Under the pieces are notes generated by a model, which made no database searches, was not told where the DNA came from, and saw only the letters and a program-made list of their open reading frames with translations. From Stenotrophomonas sp. HITSZ_GD (GTDB lineage: Bacteria > Pseudomonadota > Gammaproteobacteria > Xanthomonadales > Xanthomonadaceae), in assembly GCF_029543105.1 (NCBI RefSeq), contig NZ_JARQXB010000002.1, forward strand, positions 1 through 64,000: a stretch of 64,000 bases of DNA, in the 5' to 3' direction. Below are positions 1-8,782 of this stretch, in pieces (within the stretch, counting starts at the first letter, position 1; every line of letters starts with the position of its first letter). A program made the position numbers and the translations under genes.

Positions 1-72
1 CTTTCGGGACCGTAGGCGACATGGATGTCGCCTACGAGCCCCCATGGATGGGTTCACGGCGTGTCCCGAAAG
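1..72. repeat. Palindromic intergenic repeat element
   Basis: A nested set of inverted repeats. An outer pair (CTTTCGGGAC at 1-10 and its complement at 63-72) encloses a perfect 12-bp stem at 11-22/25-36 with a GG loop, and a second short stem (CCCAT-GG-ATGGG) near 42-53. The element lies downstream of the thiolase gene and its terminator. Hairpin elements of this style are common between genes in Xanthomonadaceae. I infer that it is one copy of a dispersed family, but only one copy is visible here and the left boundary is cut by the window edge. Confidence 0.6.
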
Positions 73-151
73 GGCCCAGCCCCCGCAGGCCGTGCACGAT
101 CAAAGAACAGCCGATCAACCTCGAAGGCCAACACGCCCCAAAAACAAAGCG

Positions 152-182
152 CACAAAAGAAAAGGCGGCCCGCAGGCCGCCT
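152..182 (-). terminator. Rho-independent terminator after thiolase
   Basis: On the minus strand an 8-bp GC stem (AGGCGGCC with GGCCGCCT, plus-strand 163-170 and 175-182) is followed by TTTCTTTT. It lies about 28 bp past the thiolase stop codon and would close the psrA-fadN-fadA transcript. Confidence 0.7.
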
Positions 183-210
183 CTCCAACATCCAAAATCC
201 ACTGCAAAGA

Positions 211-1416
211 TCAAAGCGCCTCGATGATCCCCGCAGCGCCCATGCCGGTGCCGATGCACATCGTCACCATGCCGTACTTCTGCTGGCGACGACGCAGACC
301 GTGCACGATCGTCGCGGTACGGATCGCACCGGTCGCACCGAGCGGGTGGCCCAGCGCGATCGCACCGCCCAGCGGATTGATCTTCGACGGGTCCAGCTGG
401 CTGTCGCGGATCACCGCCAGCGACTGCGCCGCGAAGGCCTCGTTGAGCTCGATCCAGTCGAGCTGGTCCTTGGTCAACCCGGCCTGCTTCAGCGCCTTCG
501 GGATCGCCGCGATCGGACCGATGCCCATCACTTCCGGCCGCACGCCCGCCACCGAGAACGACACGAAGCGCGCCAGCGGCGTCAACCCGTAGTCCTTGAT
601 CGCCTGCTCGGAAGCCAGCAGCACCGCGCCGGCGCCATCGCTCATCTGCGACGAATTGCCCGCCGTCACCGAACCGCCGAACTGGCCGTTGCGGAACACC
701 GGACGCAGCTTGCCCAGGCCCTCCAGCGACGTGTCCGCACGCGGGCCTTCATCGGTATCCACCAGCTTCTTGCGCAGCGCGATCGCGTTGCCCGCCAGGT
801 CCGGCACGTGCGAGACGATCTCGTACGGGCTGATCTCGTCGCGGAACTCGCCGGCCGCAATCGCCGCCAGCGCCTTCTGGTGCGACGCCAGCGCGAACGT
901 ATCCTGGTCCTCGCGCGACACCTTCCACTCCTCGGCCACCTTCTCGGCGGTGATGCCCATGCCGTAGGCGATGGCCACGTGGTCGTCCTTGAACACCGAC
1001 GGCGACAGCGCCACCTTGTTGCCCATCATCGGCACCATCGACATCGACTCGGTGCCGCCGGCCAGCATCAGGTCGGCATTGCCCAGGCGGATTTCGTTGG
1101 CCGCCAGCGCCACGGCCTGCAGGCCCGAAGAGCAGAAGCGGTTGATCGTCTGCCCGGCCACCGTGTTCGGCAGGCCGGCCAGCAGCACGCCGATGCGCGC
1201 CACGTTCATGCCTTGCTCGCCCTCGGGCATCGCGCAGCCGATGATCGCATCGTCGATACGCGCCAGGTCGATGCCCGGCGCCTGCGCCACCACCGAACGC
1301 AGCACGTGCGCCAGCATGTCGTCGGGGCGGGTATTGCGGAACATGCCCTTCGGCGCCTTGCCCACCGGGGTGCGGGTGGCGGCGACGATGTAGGCGTCCT
1401 GGATCTGCTTGGTCAT
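211..1416 (-). CDS. fadA: Acetyl-CoA C-acyltransferase (thiolase)
   Basis: A 401-aa thiolase that carries out the last step of fatty-acid beta-oxidation, cleaving 3-ketoacyl-CoA with CoA to give acetyl-CoA. The nucleophilic cysteine is Cys95 (NRFCSSGLQ), the catalytic histidine is His357 (ALGHPLGATGA), and the second active-site cysteine is Cys387 in the C-terminal MCIGTGMGAAG motif. The length is normal for the family. It is the last gene of a three-gene minus-strand operon, 42 bp after the dehydrogenase/hydratase gene, so the two products probably act on the same substrates. The FadA/FadI-type family is certain; chain-length preference cannot be read from sequence. It is likely under the PsrA-like operator upstream of the operon. 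Confidence 0.93.
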   Translation of the reverse strand: MTKQIQDAYIVAATRTPVGKAPKGMFRNTRPDDMLAHVLRSVVAQAPGIDLARIDDAIIGCAMPEGEQGMNVARIGVLLAGLPNTVAGQTINRFCSSGLQAVALAANEIRLGNADLMLAGGTESMSMVPMMGNKVALSPSVFKDDHVAIAYGMGITAEKVAEEWKVSREDQDTFALASHQKALAAIAAGEFRDEISPYEIVSHVPDLAGNAIALRKKLVDTDEGPRADTSLEGLGKLRPVFRNGQFGGSVTAGNSSQMSDGAGAVLLASEQAIKDYGLTPLARFVSFSVAGVRPEVMGIGPIAAIPKALKQAGLTKDQLDWIELNEAFAAQSLAVIRDSQLDPSKINPLGGAIALGHPLGATGAIRTATIVHGLRRRQQKYGMVTMCIGTGMGAAGIIEAL

Positions 1417-1458
1417 TTCATTACTCCGGAATTCGAAGAAGGCCTCAAGCGCTGCGCA

Positions 1459-3831
1459 TCAATTGCGCAGCGGCTTGCCGGTCTTGAGCATGTGGGCGAT
1501 GCGGGCCTGGGTCTTCTCCTGCTGGGCCAGCTCCACGAAGTGCTGGCGCTCGAGCTTGAGCAGCCATTCCTCGTCCACCAGCGCGCCACGGTCCACTTCG
1601 CCACCGCACACCACCGTGGCGATGCGGCTGGCGATCTCGTAGTCGTACTCGCTGATGAAGCGGCCTTCCAGCATGTTGACCAGCAGCATCTTGAAGGTGG
1701 CGATGCCGACATCGCCGGCGACCTGGATGCGGTTGGCGGGCAGCGGCGGGCGATAGCCGCCCTCGGCCAGCGCCAGCGCCTCGGCCTTGGCGATGTACAG
1801 CGACTCGAAGGTGTTGAACACCACCTTGTCGGTCTGGCGCAGCAGGCCCAGTTCCTTCGCGTTGACCGCCGAGTTGGACACCTTGGCCATCGCCACGGTC
1901 TCGAAGGTCTTCTTCAGCTCGGCGAACACGTCACCGCCCGGACCGGCCGCCTGCGAAGCGCGCACCGCCAGTTCCTTCAGGCCGCCACCGGCCGGCAGCA
2001 GGCCCACGCCGGCCTCGACCAGGCCGATGTAGCTCTCCAGCGCGGCCACCGTCTTGGCACTATGCATCTGGAACTCGCAGCCGCCGCCCAGCGCCAGGCC
2101 ACGCACCGCGGCCACCACCGGCACCAGCGAATACTTGATGCGCTGGCTGGTGCGCTGGAAGTTGGCGACCATCGCCTCGAACTCGGCGACCTTGCCGGCC
2201 TGCAGCGCGCCCAGCGCACCGGCCAGGTCAGCGCCGGCGGAGAAGGGCTCCTTCTGCTGCCAGATCACCAGGCCCTTGAAGTCCTTCTCGGCGCGCGAGA
2301 CCGCTTCCTGCAGGCCATCGAGCACTTGGTCGGAAACGGTGTTCATCTTGGTCTTGAAGCTGACCACGGCGATATCGTCGCCGTCGTGCCACATGCGCAG
2401 GCCATCGTTCTCGAACACCGTCTCGCCCGGGCTGAACTTCTCGCCCAGCAGCGGATCGGGGAAACGCTGGCGGCGGTACACCGGCAGCGAGGAACGCGGC
2501 AGCTTGGCATCGCGCGCCGGGCTGTAGCTGCCCTCGGCGGCGTGCACGCCGTCGCGTCCGTCGAACACCCAGTTCGGCAGCGGGGCGTTGCTCATGCTCT
2601 TGCCGGCGGCGATGTCGTCGGCGATCCACTGCGCGACCTGCTTCCAGCCGGCGGCCTGCCAGGTCTCGAACGGGCCCAGCGACCAGCCGTAGCCCCAGCG
2701 GATCGCCAGGTCCACGTCGCGCGCGGTGTCGGCGATGTCGGCCAGGTGGTAGGCGCTGTAGTGGAACAGGTCGCGGAACGTCGCCCACAGGAACTGTGCC
2801 TGCGGGTGCTGGCTTTCGCGCAGCTTGGCGAACTTCTCGGCCGGGTTCTTGATCTTCAGGATCTCGACCACTTCCGGCGCCGCGGCGCGGTCGGCCGGGC
2901 GGTAGTCCTGCTTGGCCACGTCGAGCACGACGATGTCCTTGCCGACCTTGCGGAAGATGCCCGCGCCGGTCTTCTGGCCCAGCGCGCCCTTGGCGATCAG
3001 CGCCTCCAGCCACTTGGGCGACTTGAAGAACGCATGCCACGGGTCATCGGGCAGGGTGTCGGCCATGGTCTTGATGACGTGCGCCATGGTGTCCAGGCCG
3101 ACCACGTCGGAGGTGCGGTAGGTCGCCGACTTCGGGCGGCCCACCAGCGGGCCGGTCAGGCCGTCGACCTCGTCGAAGCCCAGGCCGAACTGCTCGGTGT
3201 GGTGGATGGTGGACAGGATCGAGAACACGCCGATGCGGTTGCCGATGAAGTTCGGCGTGTCCTTGGCGTACACCACGCCCTTGCCGAGCGTGGTGGTGAG
3301 GAAGGTCTCCAGGCCTTCGAGCACGGACTTGTCCGTGCCCTTGGCCGGGATCAGCTCGGCCAGGTGCATGTAGCGCGGCGGGTTGAAGAAGTGCACGCCG
3401 CAGAAGCGGTGGCGCAGCTGCTCGGGCAGCACCTCGGCCAGCTTGTTGATGCCCAGGCCGGAGGTGTTGGAGGCCAGCACGGCGGTGTCGGACACGAACG
3501 GCGCGATCTTCGCGTACAGGTCCTGCTTCCAGTCCATGCGTTCGGCGATGGCTTCGATGATCAGGTCACAGCCGCGCAGCTGCTCCAGGCCGGTGTCGTA
3601 GTTGGCCGGGGTGATGGCCTCGGCCAGCGACTTGGACGCCAGCGGCGCCGGGCTCAGCTTGCCCAGGTTGGCGATGGCCTTCAGCACGATGCCGTCGGCG
3701 GGGCCTTCCTTCGCGGCCAGGTCGAACAGCACGGTGTCGACACCGGCGTTGGTGAGGTGCGCGGCGATCTGGGCGCCCATGACGCCGGCGCCGAGGACGG
3801 CCGCGCGACGGACTAGCAGGGGATTGGACAT
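1459..3831 (-). CDS. fadN: 3-hydroxyacyl-CoA dehydrogenase / enoyl-CoA hydratase fusion
   Basis: A 790-aa bifunctional beta-oxidation enzyme. The N-terminal half is the NAD-dependent 3-hydroxyacyl-CoA dehydrogenase, with the dinucleotide-binding GAGVMG at residues 14-19, the IEAIAE motif and the HFFNPP motif typical of the family. The C-terminal part from about residue 460 is a crotonase (enoyl-CoA hydratase) domain, with FSAGADL near residue 531 and the oxyanion-hole motif ALGGGCEF near 582. This dehydrogenase-first order is that of FadN-type proteins and is reversed compared with E. coli FadB/FadJ. It sits between the psrA-like regulator (42 bp gap) and the thiolase, so regulator, hydration/oxidation and thiolysis are encoded together. 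The symbol is by architecture only. Confidence 0.9.
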   Translation of the reverse strand: MSNPLLVRRAAVLGAGVMGAQIAAHLTNAGVDTVLFDLAAKEGPADGIVLKAIANLGKLSPAPLASKSLAEAITPANYDTGLEQLRGCDLIIEAIAERMDWKQDLYAKIAPFVSDTAVLASNTSGLGINKLAEVLPEQLRHRFCGVHFFNPPRYMHLAELIPAKGTDKSVLEGLETFLTTTLGKGVVYAKDTPNFIGNRIGVFSILSTIHHTEQFGLGFDEVDGLTGPLVGRPKSATYRTSDVVGLDTMAHVIKTMADTLPDDPWHAFFKSPKWLEALIAKGALGQKTGAGIFRKVGKDIVVLDVAKQDYRPADRAAAPEVVEILKIKNPAEKFAKLRESQHPQAQFLWATFRDLFHYSAYHLADIADTARDVDLAIRWGYGWSLGPFETWQAAGWKQVAQWIADDIAAGKSMSNAPLPNWVFDGRDGVHAAEGSYSPARDAKLPRSSLPVYRRQRFPDPLLGEKFSPGETVFENDGLRMWHDGDDIAVVSFKTKMNTVSDQVLDGLQEAVSRAEKDFKGLVIWQQKEPFSAGADLAGALGALQAGKVAEFEAMVANFQRTSQRIKYSLVPVVAAVRGLALGGGCEFQMHSAKTVAALESYIGLVEAGVGLLPAGGGLKELAVRASQAAGPGGDVFAELKKTFETVAMAKVSNSAVNAKELGLLRQTDKVVFNTFESLYIAKAEALALAEGGYRPPLPANRIQVAGDVGIATFKMLLVNMLEGRFISEYDYEIASRIATVVCGGEVDRGALVDEEWLLKLERQHFVELAQQEKTQARIAHMLKTGKPLRN

Positions 3832-3873
3832 ATCGATAAACCCTTGATGGATAACGACTACGGTGTGAACGGC

Positions 3874-4506
3874 TTAGGGTTGGGGGCGGGCCAGGAAGCC
3901 GGCCTCCGCGAAACGGATGAGTTCGCGCGCCGCATGGGCGCGGTGGTCGGCCTCGCTGACGCCGGCCGGGCGCTTGATCAGGCCGAAGTCGGCCATGGCG
4001 TAGGTCAGGGCGCCGGCCAGGAAATCCAGCCGCCAGTACAGCTCCTCCTTGCTCAGGCCCGGCACGCAGGCCGCGATGGCCTTGCCGAACTCGCGCAGGA
4101 CATGGCCGTAATGGTCGGAGAGGAACTTGCGCAGGTTGTCGTTCTTCTCGGCGTAGGCCCGCGCGATGACCCGCACGAAGGCGCCGCCGCTCTGGCGGTC
4201 CTGCGCCATCGCCAGCGCCGGTTCGACGAAGGCGGCCAGCACGGCGGCCAGGTCGCCCGGGCGCTCGCGGCGCGCCTGTTCCAGCTGGGCCAGGCGGGCG
4301 GCGGTCATCTCGTCCATGCGCCGGCGGAAGACCTCGTTGACCAGGTTTTCCTTCGAGCCGAAGTGGTAGTTGACCGCGGCGATGTTGACGTCCGCGTGGC
4401 TGGTGACCAGCCGCAGCGAGGTGCCGGCGAAGCCATGCTGGGCGAACAGCTCCTCCGCCGCGCCGAGGATGCGGTCCTTGGTGGAGAAGTGGGCGGGCTT
4501 GGGCAT
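3874..4506 (-). CDS. psrA: TetR-family regulator, PsrA-like
   Basis: A 210-aa TetR/AcrR regulator starting at ATG 4506; the open frame extends 49 codons further upstream but that part crosses the operator and is GC-rich filler. The N-terminal helix-turn-helix (about residues 10-55) contains TSLRLVTSHADVNIAAVNYH and is closely PsrA-like, as is the ELYWRLDFLAGAL stretch in the ligand-binding half. PsrA in pseudomonads represses fatty-acid oxidation genes and is released by long-chain fatty acids or acyl-CoA. Here it is the first gene of the fad operon and carries a PsrA-type palindrome 17 bp before its start, which implies autoregulation and control of the two enzymes behind it. The family call is secure; the PsrA identity is inferred from residues plus operator. 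Confidence 0.85.
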   Translation of the reverse strand: MPKPAHFSTKDRILGAAEELFAQHGFAGTSLRLVTSHADVNIAAVNYHFGSKENLVNEVFRRRMDEMTAARLAQLEQARRERPGDLAAVLAAFVEPALAMAQDRQSGGAFVRVIARAYAEKNDNLRKFLSDHYGHVLREFGKAIAACVPGLSKEELYWRLDFLAGALTYAMADFGLIKRPAGVSEADHRAHAARELIRFAEAGFLARPQP

Positions 4507-4522
4507 GGCGGCGAGGGCATCA

Positions 4523-4540
4523 ATCAAACGATTGTTTGAT
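4523..4540 (-). promoter_or_regulatory. PsrA-type operator upstream of psrA-fadN-fadA
   Basis: A palindrome with 7-bp arms ATCAAAC and GTTTGAT separated by GATT. It contains CAAAC-N4-GTTTG, which matches the published PsrA box G/CAAAC(N2-4)GTTTG/C. It is 17 bp upstream of the regulator's ATG and directly abuts a -10-like TATAGG on the minus strand (plus-strand 4541-4546), a position suited to blocking transcription. Confidence 0.8.
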
Positions 4541-4635
4541 CCTATACCCTGCCGTATGGAAGTGCATTGTGCGCCGCAGCATGACCGCCCCGGCAGCCGG
4601 CGCCCGCCCAGTATGCAAAGCCCGCGCCAAGGCGT

Positions 4636-4641
4636 TAGAAT
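4636..4641 (+). promoter_or_regulatory. Possible -10 box of ndk leader promoter
   Basis: TAGAAT on the plus strand, with no convincing -35 box at 17 bp. A transcript starting about 7 bp downstream would run straight into the hairpin at 4665-4689, so this would produce a short leader or be attenuated. Weak evidence on its own. Confidence 0.3.
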
Positions 4642-4664
4642 TGTCCATCGCAAGTTCGGCTAAG

Positions 4665-4689
4665 CCCGCGTTTTGACGCGGGTTTTTTT
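4665..4689 (+). terminator. Intrinsic terminator or attenuator in the ndk leader
   Basis: A perfect 7-bp stem (CCCGCGT/ACGCGGG, 4665-4671 and 4676-4682) with a TTTG loop, followed directly by seven T residues. It is 48 bp upstream of the ndk start, on the same strand, and no plus-strand gene precedes it. It therefore ends either a short leader RNA or read-through antisense to psrA. Confidence 0.7.
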
Positions 4690-4700
4690 CATGTTAACCT
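4673..4700 (+). promoter_or_regulatory. Probable ndk promoter overlapping the terminator
   Basis: A -35 like TTGACG (4673-4678) lies in the loop and descending arm of the terminator. A -10 like TAACCT (4695-4700) follows after 16 bp, and the ndk ATG is 37 bp further. The overlap would let ndk be transcribed independently of anything that stops at the hairpin. Confidence 0.45.
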
Positions 4701-4737
4701 CGGGCCAGTCAGTGGCCCGCCCTCGGGAGATTTTTCC

Positions 4738-5163
4738 ATGGCGCTGGAGCGCACCCTGTCCATCATCAAGCCCGATGCCGTCGCCAAGAACGTCATCGGC
4801 GAAATCTACAGCCGCTTCGAGAAGGCCGGCCTGAAGGTCGTGGCCGCCAAGTACAAGCAGCTGTCGCGTCGCGAGGCCGAAGGCTTCTACGCCGTGCACC
4901 GCGAGCGCCCGTTCTTCAACGCGCTGGTCGAGTTCATGATCTCCGGCCCGGTGATGATCCAGGCGCTGGAAGGCGAGAACGCCGTGGCCGCGCACCGCGA
5001 CCTGCTGGGCGCCACCAATCCGAAGGACGCCGCGCCGGGCACCATCCGCGCCGACTTCGCCGATTCGATCGATGCCAACGCCGCCCACGGTTCGGACTCG
5101 GTCGAGAACGCCGCCATCGAAGTGGCGTATTTCTTCGCCGCCACCGAAGTGGTTTCGCGCTAA
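4738..5163 (+). CDS. ndk: Nucleoside diphosphate kinase
   Basis: A 141-aa NDK that transfers the terminal phosphate of ATP to other (deoxy)nucleoside diphosphates through a phosphohistidine. The catalytic His117 is in the NAAHGSDS signature, and the N-terminal [12 protein letters not shown] motif is diagnostic. Full family length. The start ATG follows GGGAGA. It is the first gene of the plus-strand block ndk-rlmN-pilF-rodZ-yfgM-bamB-der, the usual gammaproteobacterial neighbourhood. rlmN follows after 12 bp. Confidence 0.97.
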   Translation: MALERTLSIIKPDAVAKNVIGEIYSRFEKAGLKVVAAKYKQLSRREAEGFYAVHRERPFFNALVEFMISGPVMIQALEGENAVAAHRDLLGATNPKDAAPGTIRADFADSIDANAAHGSDSVENAAIEVAYFFAATEVVSR

Positions 5164-5175
5164 GAGAGAAGTGCC

Positions 5176-6364
<1,189 letters not shown>

Positions 6365-6381
<17 letters not shown>

Positions 6382-7183
6382 GCTGACGTTGTGTTTGCTG
6401 GTCGCGACCGCGCTGCTGACCGCCGGTTGCGGCACCGGGTCGCGCAACGCGAAGGCGGGCAAGGTCAAGCGCGTGGACAATGTCGCCCCGCGTTACGACG
6501 TGCGTGACGACCCGGCCACCCGCCAGCGGCTGGCCCGGCAGGAAAAGCTCGGGCTGGCGGTCAACCGTCTCCAGGGCGGGGATATTCCCGCCGCCGACGC
6601 GCTGGTGCGCGAGGTGATCAAGCAGGACCCGCGGCTGGCCGACGCCTATACCGTCCAGGCGCTCGTGCGCGACCGCCAGGGCGATGCACGAGGCGCCGGC
6701 GAGGCCTATCGCAAGGCGGCCGAACTGGCCCCGGAGCAGGGCGACACCCTCAACAACTATGGCGCGTGGCTGTGCGCGAACGGCTTCGCCGCCGAAGCGC
6801 TGGTGTGGTTCGACCGTGCGCTGGCCGCGCCCAATTACCGCACCCCGGCCGCCGCGCTGGCCAACGCCGGGGGCTGCGCCTTGCAGTCCGGGCAGGGCGA
6901 ACGGGCGGCCGCGGACCTGGAAAAGGCGCTGCAGCTCGATCCCACCAATGCCTACGCGCTGGAATCGATGGCGCGCTACCAGGTCTCCCAGCGCCGCTAC
7001 TTCGAGGCGCGGGCTTTCAGCGAACGGCGTCTGGCGGCTGCACCGGCCACGGCTTCCGTGCTACAACTTGCTATTCAGATTGAACAGGGGCTTGGCGACA
7101 AGGCAGCCGCCAGCCGATATCAGCAGCGGCTGGTCGAGGAGTTTCCGCCGACCACCGCCAACCCGGGGGCCAAAGCATTGTGA
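6365..7183 (+). CDS. pilF: Type IV pilus biogenesis lipoprotein PilF/PilW
   Basis: A 272-aa outer-membrane pilotin for type IV pili; in Pseudomonas PilF directs assembly of the PilQ secretin. A lipoprotein signal ends at LTAGC, with acylated Cys22, followed by tetratricopeptide repeats from about residue 55 to 250 that include the typical [12 protein letters not shown] segment. The ATG at 6365 lies inside the end of rlmN, and its stop overlaps the rodZ GTG (GTGA), so it sits in a tightly coupled operon. Placement between rlmN and rodZ matches Xanthomonas and Pseudomonas. Confidence 0.9.
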
Positions 7184-8061
7184 TCAGTGAGTCCAATCCG
7201 AACCCTTTCGAGCAGGAAAAGGGATGCGGACAGTACCTGCGTGAAGCGCGCGAGGCCGCCGGGCTGACGGTGGACCAGGTGGCGACCCAGCTGCGCATGC
7301 CGGTACAGGTGGTGCGGTCGCTGGAGCAGGAGGACTGGCAACGCCTGGGCGCCCCGGTATTCGTTCGCGGCCAGCTGCGCAGCTACGCGCGCCTGTTGAA
7401 GGTGGACCTGGCGCCGCTGTTGCAGCAGGCGCGGCTGGAGAACGTGGAGCCGGTCAAGCTGGTCAGCCATTCGCACACCCCGCGCGGCCGGCGGATGATG
7501 GAGAGCATCGCCCGCCGCGCCGTGTACGTCGTGATCACCGGCGTGCTGGTCGTGCCGGTCTGGTACGCCATCCGCAGCGTGCCGGGCGAGCAGGGCCGCA
7601 ACACCGCATCGCTGGACGTGGTGCCCGGCGAGAGCGCCGCCGCCCAGGTGGCCGGCGAGCCGGCCGCCACGCCGGCCACTTCGTCCACCCCGGCCGCCGC
7701 GGCGGCCAGCGCCGATGTCCCCAAGCCCACCACGCCGACCGCGCCGTACATCGCGTCGTTGACGCCGATGCCGCGCGCGGCGAGCGCGCCTTCCGGCGCC
7801 GGCCTGTCGTTGCACTTCACCGGCGAAAGCTGGATCGAGATCGTGGCGCCGGACGGCAGCGTGGTCGAGAAGGGGCTGGTGCGCGCGGGCGAGGATCGCA
7901 GCTACGAAACCGGCCGCGTCGGCCGCGTCAAGCTGGGCAATGCGTCGGCGGTAGAGGTTCAGCAAGCCGGCAGTATCGTCGACGTGAAACCGTTCCAGCG
8001 CGCTAACGTGGCGCGTTTTGCGGTATCCTCCGACGGCTCCGTGGTGCCCGCTGCCGAGTGA
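7180..8061 (+). CDS. rodZ: Cytoskeletal protein RodZ
   Basis: A 293-aa protein with an N-terminal Cro/C1-type helix-turn-helix (residues 15-75) that in RodZ binds MreB, a single transmembrane helix near residues 113-131, a Pro/Ala/Thr-rich linker, and a C-terminal periplasmic DUF4115 domain from about residue 205. RodZ links the MreB filament to the cell-wall elongation machinery and keeps rod shape. The start is GTG at 7180, overlapping the pilF stop. In many gammaproteobacteria ispG and hisS follow rodZ; here yfgM follows after 79 bp. Confidence 0.92.
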   Translation: MISESNPNPFEQEKGCGQYLREAREAAGLTVDQVATQLRMPVQVVRSLEQEDWQRLGAPVFVRGQLRSYARLLKVDLAPLLQQARLENVEPVKLVSHSHTPRGRRMMESIARRAVYVVITGVLVVPVWYAIRSVPGEQGRNTASLDVVPGESAAAQVAGEPAATPATSSTPAAAAASADVPKPTTPTAPYIASLTPMPRAASAPSGAGLSLHFTGESWIEIVAPDGSVVEKGLVRAGEDRSYETGRVGRVKLGNASAVEVQQAGSIVDVKPFQRANVARFAVSSDGSVVPAAE

Positions 8062-8140
8062 TGTCGCAGGCTGCAGGCACCGCGGTTTTTCGTTTCCCCT
8101 TTGATGCTCCGGATCCGACAAGGACGGGGTGAGAGTACGC

Positions 8141-8782
8141 ATGGCGATCGACGATCTGCTGGACGAACACGAACAAGGCGAACGCGTTCGCTCGTGGTTG
8201 AGGAAGAACGGCGCCGGCCTGATCGGCGGTGTCGTGGTGGGCCTGGGCCTGATCCTGGGCTGGCAGTGGTGGCAGAAGCAGCAGCTTTCCCACGCGGCCG
8301 AAGCCGGCCGCCGCTACGACGCGGTGGTCAAGGGCGTGGAAGCCGGCAAGCTGGACGAAGCCGCCAAGGCGATGCAGGACCTGTCCGCGGCCAAGGCCGC
8401 CGGCGTCTATATCGACCTTGCGGCGCTGGACCTGGCCAAGGCGCAGGTCACCGCCGGCAAGAACGATGATGCGATCAAGACCCTGCGGGGCATCCAGGCC
8501 GACGGCGCGCTCAAGCGGGTGGTCGACCAGCGGCTGGCCAAGCTGTTGATCGACGCCAACCAGGCCGCCGAGGCGGACAAGCTGCTGGCCGGGTACGACG
8601 ACGGCATCAGCCTGGAAATCCGCGGCGACGCGGCGCAGGCCCAGGGTCAGCGCGACGCGGCCCGCGACCTGTACACGAAGGCCCTGGCCCAGGTGGCGGT
8701 CGGCGCGCCGCAGCGCGCCCTGCTGGAAGTCAAGCTCACCGATGCGGGCGGCACCGTGCCCGAACCCGCGGAGCAGATCTGA
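8141..8782 (+). CDS. yfgM: Ancillary SecYEG translocon subunit, YfgM-like TPR protein
   Basis: A 213-aa inner-membrane protein with a short cytoplasmic N-terminus, one transmembrane helix (about residues 22-40, rich in Gly/Val/Leu) and a periplasmic TPR-like region. E. coli YfgM works with PpiD at the SecYEG translocon. I chose ATG 8141, followed by AIDDLLDEHE as in the family; a GTG four codons earlier is possible. Its stop overlaps the bamB start (ATGA), so the two are coupled, which fits roles in secretion and outer-membrane protein assembly. Confidence 0.88.
   Translation: MAIDDLLDEHEQGERVRSWLRKNGAGLIGGVVVGLGLILGWQWWQKQQLSHAAEAGRRYDAVVKGVEAGKLDEAAKAMQDLSAAKAAGVYIDLAALDLAKAQVTAGKNDDAIKTLRGIQADGALKRVVDQRLAKLLIDANQAAEADKLLAGYDDGISLEIRGDAAQAQGQRDAARDLYTKALAQVAVGAPQRALLEVKLTDAGGTVPEPAEQI

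Noticed and set aside
25-3816. A 1263-codon open frame on the plus strand opposite the fad genes
   Set aside because: It is rich in Arg, His, Gln, Gly and Ala with no motif, and lies exactly opposite recognised genes. It is a GC-driven antisense shadow.
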